Below the pieces are notes generated by a model. It was not told the DNA's origin and searched no databases. It worked only from the letters and a program-made list of their open reading frames with translations. The position numbers were made by a program, and so were the translations under genes. A stretch of DNA of 64,000 nt. Origin: Candidatus Tepidiaquacellales bacterium UBA2330. GTDB taxonomy: Bacteria; Bacteroidota; Ignavibacteria; Tepidaquicellales; Tepidaquicellaceae. The stretch is from the NCBI GenBank assembly GCA_002344965.1, contig DDUU01000058.1:22753-86752 (forward strand). Reading direction: 5' to 3'. Below are positions 9,259 to 18,490 of this stretch, one piece after another; position 1 is the stretch's first letter, and each line of letters starts with the position of its first letter.

Positions 9259-9915
9259 TTATTTTTTTGCTATTGAATAAATTGTAGTCTCCGGAAGCAA
9301 TCTTGAAATTTTAAAAATTCCTTTTGCGAAAAATTTCCTGTGTAGTCTTCTTAAAAAGTATCCGATGGAATTTTCATCTTCACTCTTCTGAGCGAGTAAC
9401 TGCGGCAACGGATATTTAAGCTCAAGAAGCTGTTCATTCTTTTCACGGGTTAAGGATACTCTTGCACGGCTGTCGTCAAATTTCAATTCGCTGAACAGCT
9501 CCTTTGTTCCGTCATATGTAAATCTCCAGAGATCTACTGGCATCTTTGAAATTTTTCTTACATAACATTCAGAAAGCACTGCCGTACCGCCTTCTTTAAC
9601 AAATGCAGTAAGATTCTTTGCAGCTTTAAACGGATTCCTTACGTGTGTGAGCACTTCCATACATATCACAGTTGAAAACTTACCGGAATTATTTTTTATA
9701 AAATCACTTTCACTGTCTGTAATATCAACGACATAATCCACTCCGTTCCCTTCGAAAATATCTATTCCGGTTATGTCCTTTATATTCATTTCGTTCAGTC
9801 TGCTTCTTATATTTTCTTTGTCAAAATCATAATGCTTCGAACCGACTATCAGAACGGGTTCGGAGATCATATCAGCGTTCGCTCTTAAAAAACTTATCTG
9901 GTTTCCGGTTGCCAT
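9259..9915 (-). CDS. SAM-dependent methyltransferase-like protein
   Basis: This 218-aa Rossmann protein has PVLIVGSKHYDF near residue 20 in place of the usual glycine-rich motif I, ITGIDIFEGNGVDYVVDI near 50, and the Methyltransf_11-type FSTVICMEVLTHVRNPFKAAKNL near 80. KEGGTAVLSECYV near 107 is the post-motif strand. Motif I is degenerate, so AdoMet binding is less certain than for its neighbours. The start overlaps the deacetylase-like gene by 22 bp. Confidence 0.62.
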   Translation of the reverse strand: MATGNQISFLRANADMISEPVLIVGSKHYDFDKENIRSRLNEMNIKDITGIDIFEGNGVDYVVDITDSESDFIKNNSGKFSTVICMEVLTHVRNPFKAAKNLTAFVKEGGTAVLSECYVRKISKMPVDLWRFTYDGTKELFSELKFDDSRARVSLTREKNEQLLELKYPLPQLLAQKSEDENSIGYFLRRLHRKFFAKGIFKISRLLPETTIYSIAKK

Positions 9916-10949
9916 ATAATTTTATTTAACTCGCTTGAATTTAAAAATTTTACGTCAGACCACTGCGAATATATTTTATCAAATAATTTCTTAAGTTCAC
10001 TCAGTGTCTTATCTCTGTATGCCGGTGCGTATCTGCCGGAAATATTAACTCTGTGGAAATCTATTATCGCCGGCAGTCTGTTATTAAATGCTTTTCCGAT
10101 ATCCGCAATACATTGATCCGAATTAAATCCGTAATCTTCATGCGGATCTAATCTTGCATTTCTGACTGACCAGACAAAACCTTTTCTTTTTCTGTAGTAT
10201 GGTATATTATATCTTCTGCCGTCTGAACTTAATAATCTGTTTGAAGACTGCAGCATAGTAATCCCGCATTGCCTTAATTTCTCCAATGCCTGCTTATCTA
10301 AAATATAAGTCGGAGGAATTACAGTATCCGGTTTAAAACCGAACATCCTGTAAAATTCATCACACGACTCCTCTATCTTTAAATCCATATTTTCGTCACT
10401 CATTTCACCCTGAAGAAATTTCATGTTTCCCTTAATCGTTGACCTTCCCGTTAAAAAACCATTTGCATAAAATTCTTTAGCTTCTTCCGTATAAAAATAT
10501 TTATTCAGTTCGGAAAGATTGTAATGACTGTATCCGTGAAGCTGCGGATAAATAATCCTTTTTTCTATTCCTGTTTTATATATTGATCTGACATCTTCAG
10601 TACTCCGGTTAAATCCTTTGCTTAAAGGAATAAATTTAAGCTCTTTGTCAGAAGAATAGTCAACATTGTGAGTTATAAAATTTGCAGTAATAACCGGAGG
10701 GTGTAATGATTTATTTTTATAACTTTCAATAAGCTCAAAAAGCATTTGAAGATCTTCCTTTGTCTCAAGCGCATCTAAAGTCCACCTGCTGAATTTTCCG
10801 TCTCCGAATTTTTTTCTTAAGAATTCAATTGAAGAATTTTCTAATCCCCTTTCAAGTCCCCAGTCATCACTTTCAATCACAATTATTTTCTGATCGAATT
10901 TTTTTCTTAAATAATGAGGAAGATATCTTAGTATTCTTAATTTGCTCAT
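9894..10949 (-). CDS. polysaccharide deacetylase-like (NodB-fold) protein
   Basis: The 351-aa sequence has spaced NodB-like elements: an Asp pair in IVIESDDWG near residue 24, an HxxxH metal motif HGYSH near 140, VIPPTYILD near 214, and a late His in AIIDFHRVN near 291. This is consistent with metal-dependent de-N- or O-acetylation of a sugar. No signal peptide is visible, so it may act on a cytoplasmic or lipid-linked intermediate. The family match is by motif spacing only and identity is moderate at best. Confidence 0.6.
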   Translation of the reverse strand: MSKLRILRYLPHYLRKKFDQKIIVIESDDWGLERGLENSSIEFLRKKFGDGKFSRWTLDALETKEDLQMLFELIESYKNKSLHPPVITANFITHNVDYSSDKELKFIPLSKGFNRSTEDVRSIYKTGIEKRIIYPQLHGYSHYNLSELNKYFYTEEAKEFYANGFLTGRSTIKGNMKFLQGEMSDENMDLKIEESCDEFYRMFGFKPDTVIPPTYILDKQALEKLRQCGITMLQSSNRLLSSDGRRYNIPYYRKRKGFVWSVRNARLDPHEDYGFNSDQCIADIGKAFNNRLPAIIDFHRVNISGRYAPAYRDKTLSELKKLFDKIYSQWSDVKFLNSSELNKIIWQPETR

Positions 10950-10961
10950 TAAATACTGAAA

Positions 10962-13406
10962 CTACTTCTTTGAAATTTTAAGATACAGCTTCTGGAGTTT
11001 ATCTACTTCGTTTTCAATTGAATAATACTTTTTAACAAATTCAAGCTGTCTGGAAATTTTATCACGCTTAAGGTCATCTCTCATTCTCATGAAATTTATA
11101 ATCTTGTTTGCTATCGATCCCGGATTTTCGGATTCAAACAACTGATCTTCAAATTCTCTGAACTGATCCCTGATACCCGGCACATCACTTCCGTAACATA
11201 TTATACCGCTTGCCATAGCTTCAAGTATTGAGATCGGTCCGCCTTCCCCCGTCTTCTTTGAAGAGAGGATAAACATATCCGCTATACTGAAAAAAGGTTT
11301 TATATCTTTCTGCTTGCCTGTAAAAATAACTTTTCCATCCATTCCCGCATCTATAGTTTTTCTCTTCAGCTCCTTTGCATAATCCGTAGTATCATCACCG
11401 ATTATTAAAAGTTTGGCGTTTCCAAAATCCTCAAGAGCAAGCTCAAATCCTCTGATCAGATAATCTATTCCTTTAATGGGAATAACATTTGCCACAGTTA
11501 TTATTATCGGATTGGAATTATAAAGCTGATACTTTGTAATAATGCTTTCGTCTCTTCTCGTTTTATCAAATTCCTGAATGTCAATTCCTATTGGGATCAG
11601 GTATTGTTCTTTTATTCCGTTGAAAAATGTTTCGACCATTTCACGGTTCTGCGGTATGATTGCGCTTGAAAGATTTGTTCTTATCTTCCATGCATTGCTG
11701 CCCCATCCCATATTTTTTTTTGTATAAACCCATTTAATACCTCCGAGCTTTGACGCAAGAGCTTCGGAATAATCATCTGAATAATTGTATGAATGTATTA
11801 TGTCAGGATCTATATTTTTAAAATTTCTGGATAGTTTTAAAACATTTTTCAGACCTTTTATCCTGGGTTTCGTAGAAACCGTAAATTCTGAAATATAAAC
11901 CGGAACGTTAAGATCTTTTACCTGACTGAACAAATCTCCTTTTTCATGTCTGCAGCATATACATGGTTCAAAAACATTCCTGTCTAATCTTGATATTACA
12001 TTGATCAGCGCTTTACCGCTTCCTGCAGTATTAAAATTCGGAATGGTATATAATATTTTGATTTTCTCTCTCTCTTTTTTTCCGTCTTTATTACTGACGT
12101 TGTTTAAAGGGAGTTCATAGTTTATTGAAGAATATAACTTTTTATATTTCTCATCTACAATTTCATCAGACCAGTATTTTAAAGCTTTCTCCCTCGCTTC
12201 ATTTCCGATCTTCTTAATTTCATCCTTTTTTAATATCAGCTTTCTTAATATTTCAGTCAGCTTATCAGGATCATCAAGCGGAAATACAAAGCCGTCCACT
12301 CCGTTTACGATCTGCGCTTTTGATATCACGGGAATATCTGAACCGATAACTGCAAGTCCGCATGACATTGCCTCTACTATTGAGATCGGAAATCCTTCCT
12401 GTTTGGAAGGAAGCACAAATATATCTGAGCTCTGCATATATTCTTCCACGTTGCTTACATTATCTTCCGTAAACAGCACCTTACTCTGAACCGAATTTTC
12501 CGAAATGCTTCTTTTTAAATCACTGATATATTCCTGATCATATTTGTATGTAGGACCCACTATCAGTAAAGTTACTGAATCTATATTTTTCTGAATTTCA
12601 ATGAATGAATTTAAAAGAAGGTGTACGTTTTTCCTGGAATTTATTCCGCCTACAAAAATTATTACTATATCATTTTCATTTATATTAAATTTATGTCTGA
12701 GCATTAATTTCCTATCTGCATCCGCAGGATAAAATTTATTTACATCCACTGAATAAGGGATCTGAACAACTTTATTCATGGAGATCTCGGACTTTCTGTA
12801 AATTTCGGTAATCACGTTTGATTTACTCACATACCTGTCAGCCATTTTATAAAAAAGATACCTGATAAATTTTGGTTTCAGATAATCTTTCCAGTCAAGA
12901 AATCTTCCGAGTGACAAAGGATCATCATCACCTACCAGTGATGTCTCTGTAACAATTTTCTTACCGAGTATTTTTCCTATCAGTATCGAAACTCTGTTGA
13001 ATGCAAATCCTGAATTAAAATTGTGTATGTAATCATAATCCTTTCTGTACTTCCACATTGGTCTTAACAGTTTGACAAAACATTTCCACATGTGATAATA
13101 CTGCTGGAAATATATTAATATTCCTTTGGCGTCTTTCGGATTCTCACGCAAAGTTACAGGCACGACAAAATCATATTTTATTATGCTGTCTTTATATCCT
13201 CCGGTTCTGTCCCAGCCGATCACCAGAATATCCGACTCGGGATCTCTCTCTAATCTCTGCGCATACTTAAATGCAGCTACTTCCGCACCGCCGTATGCGG
13301 GAGGAAGTATTGCAGAAACTATACATACTTTATACTTCAGATTCTTCCCTGAAGAAAACTGAATTTTCGTATCCGGTTCTTTTTCCGATATTATTTTATC
13401 AGTCAA
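10962..13406 (-). CDS. double GT4 glycosyltransferase (two fused GT-B enzymes)
   Basis: At 814 aa this is twice normal GT4 length. Copy 1 (about residues 25-415) has SAILPPAYGGAEVAAF, IFVGGINSRKN, LLIVGPTY and the EX7E motif KQEGFPISIVEAMSCG. Copy 2 (about 445-810) has LYTIPNFNTAGSGKAL, ITVANVIPIKGIDYLIRGF, LLIIGDD and GEGGPISILEAMASG. Both appear catalytically complete. A fused pair usually adds two consecutive sugars or makes a repeating disaccharide. It overlaps the upstream GT4 gene by 8 bp. The linker at about residues 425-445 is Lys/Asp-rich. Confidence 0.85.
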   Translation of the reverse strand: MTDKIISEKEPDTKIQFSSGKNLKYKVCIVSAILPPAYGGAEVAAFKYAQRLERDPESDILVIGWDRTGGYKDSIIKYDFVVPVTLRENPKDAKGILIYFQQYYHMWKCFVKLLRPMWKYRKDYDYIHNFNSGFAFNRVSILIGKILGKKIVTETSLVGDDDPLSLGRFLDWKDYLKPKFIRYLFYKMADRYVSKSNVITEIYRKSEISMNKVVQIPYSVDVNKFYPADADRKLMLRHKFNINENDIVIIFVGGINSRKNVHLLLNSFIEIQKNIDSVTLLIVGPTYKYDQEYISDLKRSISENSVQSKVLFTEDNVSNVEEYMQSSDIFVLPSKQEGFPISIVEAMSCGLAVIGSDIPVISKAQIVNGVDGFVFPLDDPDKLTEILRKLILKKDEIKKIGNEAREKALKYWSDEIVDEKYKKLYSSINYELPLNNVSNKDGKKEREKIKILYTIPNFNTAGSGKALINVISRLDRNVFEPCICCRHEKGDLFSQVKDLNVPVYISEFTVSTKPRIKGLKNVLKLSRNFKNIDPDIIHSYNYSDDYSEALASKLGGIKWVYTKKNMGWGSNAWKIRTNLSSAIIPQNREMVETFFNGIKEQYLIPIGIDIQEFDKTRRDESIITKYQLYNSNPIIITVANVIPIKGIDYLIRGFELALEDFGNAKLLIIGDDTTDYAKELKRKTIDAGMDGKVIFTGKQKDIKPFFSIADMFILSSKKTGEGGPISILEAMASGIICYGSDVPGIRDQFREFEDQLFESENPGSIANKIINFMRMRDDLKRDKISRQLEFVKKYYSIENEVDKLQKLYLKISKK

Positions 13407-14523
13407 TTGCTCTTAGTTTTTTATAAAAATATTCGACAGGATCTTCAGGAATTTTTTTCCTAATGTCTTTACCGGCAGCTTCTCCTAATTGCTTCCATTC
13501 GTTCCTTCTGTTCCAGGCTCTTTCCATTGCTTCATCAAGTAATGAAGGTACTGCAGCTGCCGCGAGAAAACCGTTTATACCGTCAGTTACTGCTTCCCTG
13601 TTTCCGCTTACATCCGTTACTACAGATACTCTTCGGCAAAGCATCGCCTCGACAAGAGCAAGCGGAAGACCTTCATATCTTGACGAAAGTATCAAAGCGT
13701 GATTTTCTTTCCATATCTCTTCCGGATCTTTATGACCTTTGATATTTATCTTATCCAGTTTAAAATAATCTTTCAGTTTTTTAACCTGGTATGAATGTTC
13801 GCCCTTACCGAATAGATTTACAGTTAAATTTCTTTCTCTCCATTTCTTCTCATTTAATACCTGAAAAAGAATATCCTGTCCCTTTGCATAAAATTCATGC
13901 CTTGCAACATTTGCCATATTGTAATTTTCTGTATCATCAGGATAAGGTAGGTTTACATTATAGCTTACATTAAAAGGATTAAAAATTATTTCCGAATTTA
14001 AAATATCCTGTCCGGTCTGTATTTGAGTAAGATTTAAATTTGCTTTACTTACAAAGTAATTCATTTCGGATCTCGGAAAAAATTCAGATAATTTTTTATT
14101 CAGCTTATCATCAGGCCACTTCGCTTCATTCGCAGCCTGGGATATAGTTACAAATTTTAGTCCTTCACTTATGCAGTATTCCATAATATCAGCTCCGCCT
14201 GTGTTTCCGCCCTGATTTATCACCGTAAGATCCGGTGAAAATTTTTTAATGCTTTCATATCCGTCATTCCGGTAATCAAACTGCATTGAAGAAGGAAGGA
14301 ATCTGTTAAACAATTTTTTAAATGATGATGAGTCGGTATTAAAATATAACGGAATACTTTTTCTCCTGAGATCCTCCAGCTGCCCGGGAATTATTTTCCA
14401 TCTCGGTACCGAAACCAATACATCAAAATTATTTTCAGAAAATTTAAGAGCGGTTTTATACCAGAGATATTCACTTCCCCCCCACTCTGATTTATTTGAG
14501 GATATAAAAGCTATTCTTTTCAA
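13399..14523 (-). CDS. GT4 family glycosyltransferase
   Basis: This 374-aa GT-B enzyme has IAFISSNKSEWGGSEYLW at the N-terminus (acceptor/donor glycine loop), VNLFGKGEH near residue 245 and SSRYEGLPLALVEAMLCRR near 290 (EX7E). The pattern is typical of GT4 enzymes of O-antigen clusters. It overlaps the neighbouring genes by 4 bp upstream and 8 bp downstream, indicating co-translation with the double GT4. Confidence 0.84.
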   Translation of the reverse strand: MKRIAFISSNKSEWGGSEYLWYKTALKFSENNFDVLVSVPRWKIIPGQLEDLRRKSIPLYFNTDSSSFKKLFNRFLPSSMQFDYRNDGYESIKKFSPDLTVINQGGNTGGADIMEYCISEGLKFVTISQAANEAKWPDDKLNKKLSEFFPRSEMNYFVSKANLNLTQIQTGQDILNSEIIFNPFNVSYNVNLPYPDDTENYNMANVARHEFYAKGQDILFQVLNEKKWRERNLTVNLFGKGEHSYQVKKLKDYFKLDKINIKGHKDPEEIWKENHALILSSRYEGLPLALVEAMLCRRVSVVTDVSGNREAVTDGINGFLAAAAVPSLLDEAMERAWNRRNEWKQLGEAAGKDIRKKIPEDPVEYFYKKLRAID

Positions 14524-15719
14524 TTATTCTCTTTACTTTTTTCCAGTTCAAGATCTGCGCTGTCGTTATTGTTTTTTACTTTATTTCCTGTAATGCTTGT
14601 CCAGAGATTTAACAGCGGTTCAAGTTTCATTTCCTTAAGAAAGGATTTGATCTTAATTTTCATTAAGTAATTTCTCTGAGTCTTATTCAGATATAAAGGA
14701 TCTGCTACTTCTATACACTTTTTGAAAAAAGTAATGTCTCCCGATGTAAATGCAATTCTGGCTTTATAATATATGAGAGAATTAATCACCCTGCGGGAAA
14801 GTTCAATACTCTCGCGGGTAAGTTCAAAATTAAATATATAATTTTTGCGGAATCCGTTCCCGTAAATGTTTTTTAAAAATTCCGCATGTTTGGGCATATC
14901 CGTCTGAACTGCAATTGAATAATAAATATTCATATACTCACTGTTGAATTCATTCATAAAAGTTTTTGAATCAGAATGAAGCCGGAAGTGAGTAAACATA
15001 AAATCAACAATGCTGACATTTTTTTGTCCGTATCTGAAAAGATACTTTTTCCATATATCCTGATCCATTACGAAATTTAAATCGGAATTGAGACCTCCGA
15101 GTTCTTTTATTAAATTCAGTTTGAAAAAAGAAGACGGCTGATTTAATAATACAAATGCTATTGTCTCTTCGAGTGTTTCTCTTAATCTGAAATCAATTGT
15201 TTTACCGTTGTCTTTGCTTTTACTTTCATTCTCATCTTCAAAATATCTGTAATTTCCGATTATAACATCCGCACCGCTGTTTGTGAAAGTTTCCGAAATT
15301 TTTTGGAAAGTATCTTTGCTGTAATAATCATCTGAATTAATCCAGTTAAATATCTCTCCTGTTCCTTTGCCGATACCTTTATTTATTGCGTCTGACTGAC
15401 CATTGTCTTTTTCACTTACCCAGTAGCTTATCCATCGGTCATATTTTTTAATAATCTCTGCTGTACCGTCAGTACTTCCTCCGTCTATGATAATATATTC
15501 AAGGTTCGGGTAATTTTGCAACAGCACAGATCTGATAGTCTGCTCGATAAACTTTCCCTGATTAAAACTCGGAGTAACTATTGTAATACGCGGGTATTCT
15601 TTAATCTCGTTTTTATAAGGGAATGTAAACTCTTCAGTCCAGGGCCATCCGTAATTTCCTTCAGGAGGAATTGGAAGTTCGCTGATCAGATTTTTATTTT
15701 TAGTCCGGATGTCCTTCAA
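14520..15719 (-). CDS. GT2 family glycosyltransferase
   Basis: The GT-A core starts near residue 43 with ITIVTPSFNQGKFIEQTIRS, followed by IIIDGGSTDGTAEII near 77, SDAINKGIGKGTGEIFNWINSDD near 107 (DxD-like), and FVMDQDIWKKY near 216. A 40-residue N-terminal extension precedes the domain. The C-terminal 130 residues are helical and basic, likely a membrane-surface anchor. Typical length for this family is 300-400 aa. Confidence 0.85.
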   Translation of the reverse strand: MKDIRTKNKNLISELPIPPEGNYGWPWTEEFTFPYKNEIKEYPRITIVTPSFNQGKFIEQTIRSVLLQNYPNLEYIIIDGGSTDGTAEIIKKYDRWISYWVSEKDNGQSDAINKGIGKGTGEIFNWINSDDYYSKDTFQKISETFTNSGADVIIGNYRYFEDENESKSKDNGKTIDFRLRETLEETIAFVLLNQPSSFFKLNLIKELGGLNSDLNFVMDQDIWKKYLFRYGQKNVSIVDFMFTHFRLHSDSKTFMNEFNSEYMNIYYSIAVQTDMPKHAEFLKNIYGNGFRKNYIFNFELTRESIELSRRVINSLIYYKARIAFTSGDITFFKKCIEVADPLYLNKTQRNYLMKIKIKSFLKEMKLEPLLNLWTSITGNKVKNNNDSADLELEKSKENN

Positions 15720-16906
15720 CTGTTTTCAATTTTATTAATCAGATCATCAATTCTTAAATCAGGATTCAGAACATTGTCATAAAGTATTCTGCAGGATTCT
15801 GATTTAGCAGCTAAATCTTGTCTGATTTTTCTTAAAGCGTTTGGTAATTCCGAAATATTGTTTATAATCTCACCGTATCCGTATTTGTTATTCAAAATTT
15901 TGTAAGTATAATGATTTGTTGTAATCGTAGGAATGCCGAGCATCATATATGTTGAAAACTTTCCCGATGACAAACCGATCGCTTCAAGATTTTTCCCTGC
16001 GAAAATGTCGAGATTGTTCGGGAAGTAAGTTGCTATTCCAATTCCGCACTTCGACAGAAAATTAAAATACTCTTCAAATCTGAAAAACGGTTTTTCATGT
16101 AAAGTTATATTCTGCTTATGCGCGATCAGGTTTTCAATCTCATATTTCAATTCGCTGTTTTCCTCAAGCTTCTGATGCGTATGTATCAATAGCCAGAAAT
16201 CATTATCCCATTTCTCCGGAAACAGAGATACTATATCGCTTATCCCGCTCCAGTTTTGAAGTGACCCTGAATATACAACAATGATTTTATCCTCCGGTAT
16301 TTTTAAATCATTATAAATATCATAGTCATTCTCCGTAACTTCCGTCTTTAACGGCGATACCGGTATTTTCAGGAAAATTGTTTTATCAGAAAAATTATTA
16401 ACGGATTTTAAAAGTTTTTCCCTTCTCTCATCCTGAATAATTACTATATCAGAAAGTTTCGAATAATTCATTTCAAGTTTTTTCAATACTCTTTTTCTCT
16501 GTACAAAAAATTCATCTTCAAAGAAAATTTCAAATGATGCGTATATTAACTTAAATCCTATAACTTTCTTTATGCGTCCGCCTATGACAAGACCCATCGG
16601 ATCAACGCAGATTAACGCATTAATTTTATTATGCCATTTGAAATCCAGAATAAGCTTCAGATACTGCTTAACAAACTTTAAAATGCTTTTCGGATTTTTG
16701 TCTAAGGTATAAAAGTTAAACGGAAGCTCTTTGAATTCAAAGTATTTCCTGTATTCGCTCGGTACAAACAACTGATCAAAACCGTAGTAAATTATTTTAT
16801 ATCCTTTTGCTATTAATTTCTGGATCAGTACAACCAGCGTCGGATTAGTGAATGTATCTATCTTAGGTGAAAGAAATGCGATTGTCTTTGAATTTTTACT
16901 GATCAT
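15716..16906 (-). CDS. GT4-like glycosyltransferase (GT-B fold)
   Basis: This 396-aa protein shows a GT-B arrangement: an N-terminal Rossmann half with TIAFLSPKIDTFTNPT and INALICVDPMGLVIGGRIK near residue 97, then IIVVYSGSLQNWSGI near 208 and GLSSGKFSTYMMLGIPTITTN near 327, which replaces the usual EX7E region. The lack of a clear EX7E makes the family assignment looser than for its neighbours. It overlaps both adjacent genes by 4 bp. Confidence 0.72.
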   Translation of the reverse strand: MISKNSKTIAFLSPKIDTFTNPTLVVLIQKLIAKGYKIIYYGFDQLFVPSEYRKYFEFKELPFNFYTLDKNPKSILKFVKQYLKLILDFKWHNKINALICVDPMGLVIGGRIKKVIGFKLIYASFEIFFEDEFFVQRKRVLKKLEMNYSKLSDIVIIQDERREKLLKSVNNFSDKTIFLKIPVSPLKTEVTENDYDIYNDLKIPEDKIIVVYSGSLQNWSGISDIVSLFPEKWDNDFWLLIHTHQKLEENSELKYEIENLIAHKQNITLHEKPFFRFEEYFNFLSKCGIGIATYFPNNLDIFAGKNLEAIGLSSGKFSTYMMLGIPTITTNHYTYKILNNKYGYGEIINNISELPNALRKIRQDLAAKSESCRILYDNVLNPDLRIDDLINKIENS

Positions 16907-17676
16907 ATATGCTTTACAACGGCAAAAGCAGACCAGCTTTTACTGTTTAGTTTTTTTCCTGTCATCCATTCCTCCGTATGTAACAGTTTCAATTTGTTAC
17001 TGCTGAATATAATTTCAAGCTCCGGAAGAAATAAATACCTCATAGAATGAGTTTCTTCAAATGAAGATACTTTCCCGGATTTTTTTTCTTTTACATAAAT
17101 TTTGAAATTAACATCAACCGTATTTTTGTTAATGTCCATATCAGGAATGGTATGCCTTTTAACATTTAACTCGCTGTTTGAGATTTCCTTAAACCGTTTT
17201 AACGGTTTATCCTGCAGTACCGCAGGTCCGTACCAAAAGTCAAACATGAATATTCCGCCCGGCTTTAAATGTCTTTTTACAGTCTTTACTGCAGATATAA
17301 GATCTTCATTGCTGGTTTGATAATTCATTACATGAAACAAAGAAACTATTACATCATATTTTTTTTTCAATATGACATTTCTTATGTCTGCATTTATGTA
17401 ATCCGGAGGATTTACTGTTCCGGAAATTTCTTGTCTGTTTCTTTCAGCTATTCTGTACATATTTTCCGAAAGTTCAATACCTGTAGTCACGTATCCTCTT
17501 TTACAAAATTCCTCATCATGCTTTCCTGTGCCGCATCCGAGATCCAGTATTGTCTTTGCTTCAGGATTAAACTTCTTTACAGCTCTGCAAATATATTCCG
17601 CCTCGGCTTTGTAATCTTTGTCAGAGTAAATCAGATCATAATATTTCGAATATAAATCAAATACTTTTTTATTCAT
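16903..17676 (-). CDS. class I SAM-dependent methyltransferase
   Basis: Motif I ILDLGCGTGKHDEEFCKRGY lies near residue 40, then GIELSENMY (acidic residue binding the ribose) and YDVIVSLFHVMNY near 104, followed by LKPGGIFMFDFWYG near 139. This is a complete Methyltransf_11/25 core in 257 aa. It probably methylates a sugar hydroxyl or amine on a nucleotide-sugar or growing chain. It lies between a glycosyltransferase and a sulfotransferase, both potential decoration enzymes. Confidence 0.83.
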   Translation of the reverse strand: MNKKVFDLYSKYYDLIYSDKDYKAEAEYICRAVKKFNPEAKTILDLGCGTGKHDEEFCKRGYVTTGIELSENMYRIAERNRQEISGTVNPPDYINADIRNVILKKKYDVIVSLFHVMNYQTSNEDLISAVKTVKRHLKPGGIFMFDFWYGPAVLQDKPLKRFKEISNSELNVKRHTIPDMDINKNTVDVNFKIYVKEKKSGKVSSFEETHSMRYLFLPELEIIFSSNKLKLLHTEEWMTGKKLNSKSWSAFAVVKHI

Positions 17677-17684
17677 TTTATATT

Positions 17685-18449
17685 TTATCCGAGATATTTT
17701 TCATAGCCGGTATTTTTAAAAAAATTTTCAACTTCTTTATAATTCTCAATTACATCTTCCAGATTCTCCTTCGTTATTCTTTTTAATCCGGATTCCACCG
17801 GAAACGAATCTATTCCGAGATAACTGAATACCCTGTCAGCAGTATTCTGAAATTTGCTGTTGTCCAGCAGATCTTCTTCATATATTATTTTTATATGAGG
17901 TATGTTTTTTAAATTCTCTTCTTCAGTCTTTTCAACTTCCTCCCCGTATTTTATTCCTTCAAGCAGCTGACTGCAGTCTACGGTTATTTTTTTATTAAAC
18001 TCCTCATCATTATTTCTCAGATGATAAATGTTTGTCTGATATGAAATTATATTTGACAGTTTATGTCTCAGATAATTAACTCTTTTCAGATGTATAAATT
18101 TCCACCCCTGCTCATAAAGCGACATTAATAACCTGTCGTAATCTTTATATTTATGCTCATATCTGAGCTGCGCGATTTTTACTTTAAATCCGTAAACACT
18201 TTTGCCGGCTGCAGAAGCCCGCTTACTGCAGCTCTTTATATAAAGCTCAGGGAATCTGATTACTGACCCGGAATAAATAAAATTAAATATCTCCACGTCA
18301 CAATACATTTCAGGGTGACAGTTTAGTAGCTCTGTTAACAGCGTGCTACCCGTCCTTCCTCTTGTGTAGATTACGAATTTATTTTCCGGATACTTTAATC
18401 TAGGATCAATTAAATTCCTGTATTTTAGATTTTTAATAAAACTTTTCAG
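17685..18449 (-). CDS. sulfotransferase family protein (start codon non-standard)
   Basis: The in-frame ORF opens after a TAA at 18461-18459 and encodes KFVIYTRGRTGSTLLTELLN, the PAPS 5'-phosphosulfate-binding loop, upstream of the first ATG at 18308. Starting at that ATG would remove the loop. No ATG, GTG or TTG lies between the upstream aminotransferase stop (18491) and the motif in this frame; CTG at 18449 and ATT at 18437 are the only near-cognate choices, and an AGGAAAG sits at about 18472-18466. A rare start, a small indel or a sequencing error are all possible. Later residues (YGFKVKIAQ, FIHLKRVN, IIYEEDLL) match the 3'-PB and C-terminal sulfotransferase pattern. The likely role is sulfating a polysaccharide hydroxyl. 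Confidence 0.66.
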   Translation of the reverse strand: MKSFIKNLKYRNLIDPRLKYPENKFVIYTRGRTGSTLLTELLNCHPEMYCDVEIFNFIYSGSVIRFPELYIKSCSKRASAAGKSVYGFKVKIAQLRYEHKYKDYDRLLMSLYEQGWKFIHLKRVNYLRHKLSNIISYQTNIYHLRNNDEEFNKKITVDCSQLLEGIKYGEEVEKTEEENLKNIPHIKIIYEEDLLDNSKFQNTADRVFSYLGIDSFPVESGLKRITKENLEDVIENYKEVENFFKNTGYEKYLG

Positions 18450-18490
18450 AGGTGTGCTTTAATATTCTTTCCTGATAAAAATATTTTTAA

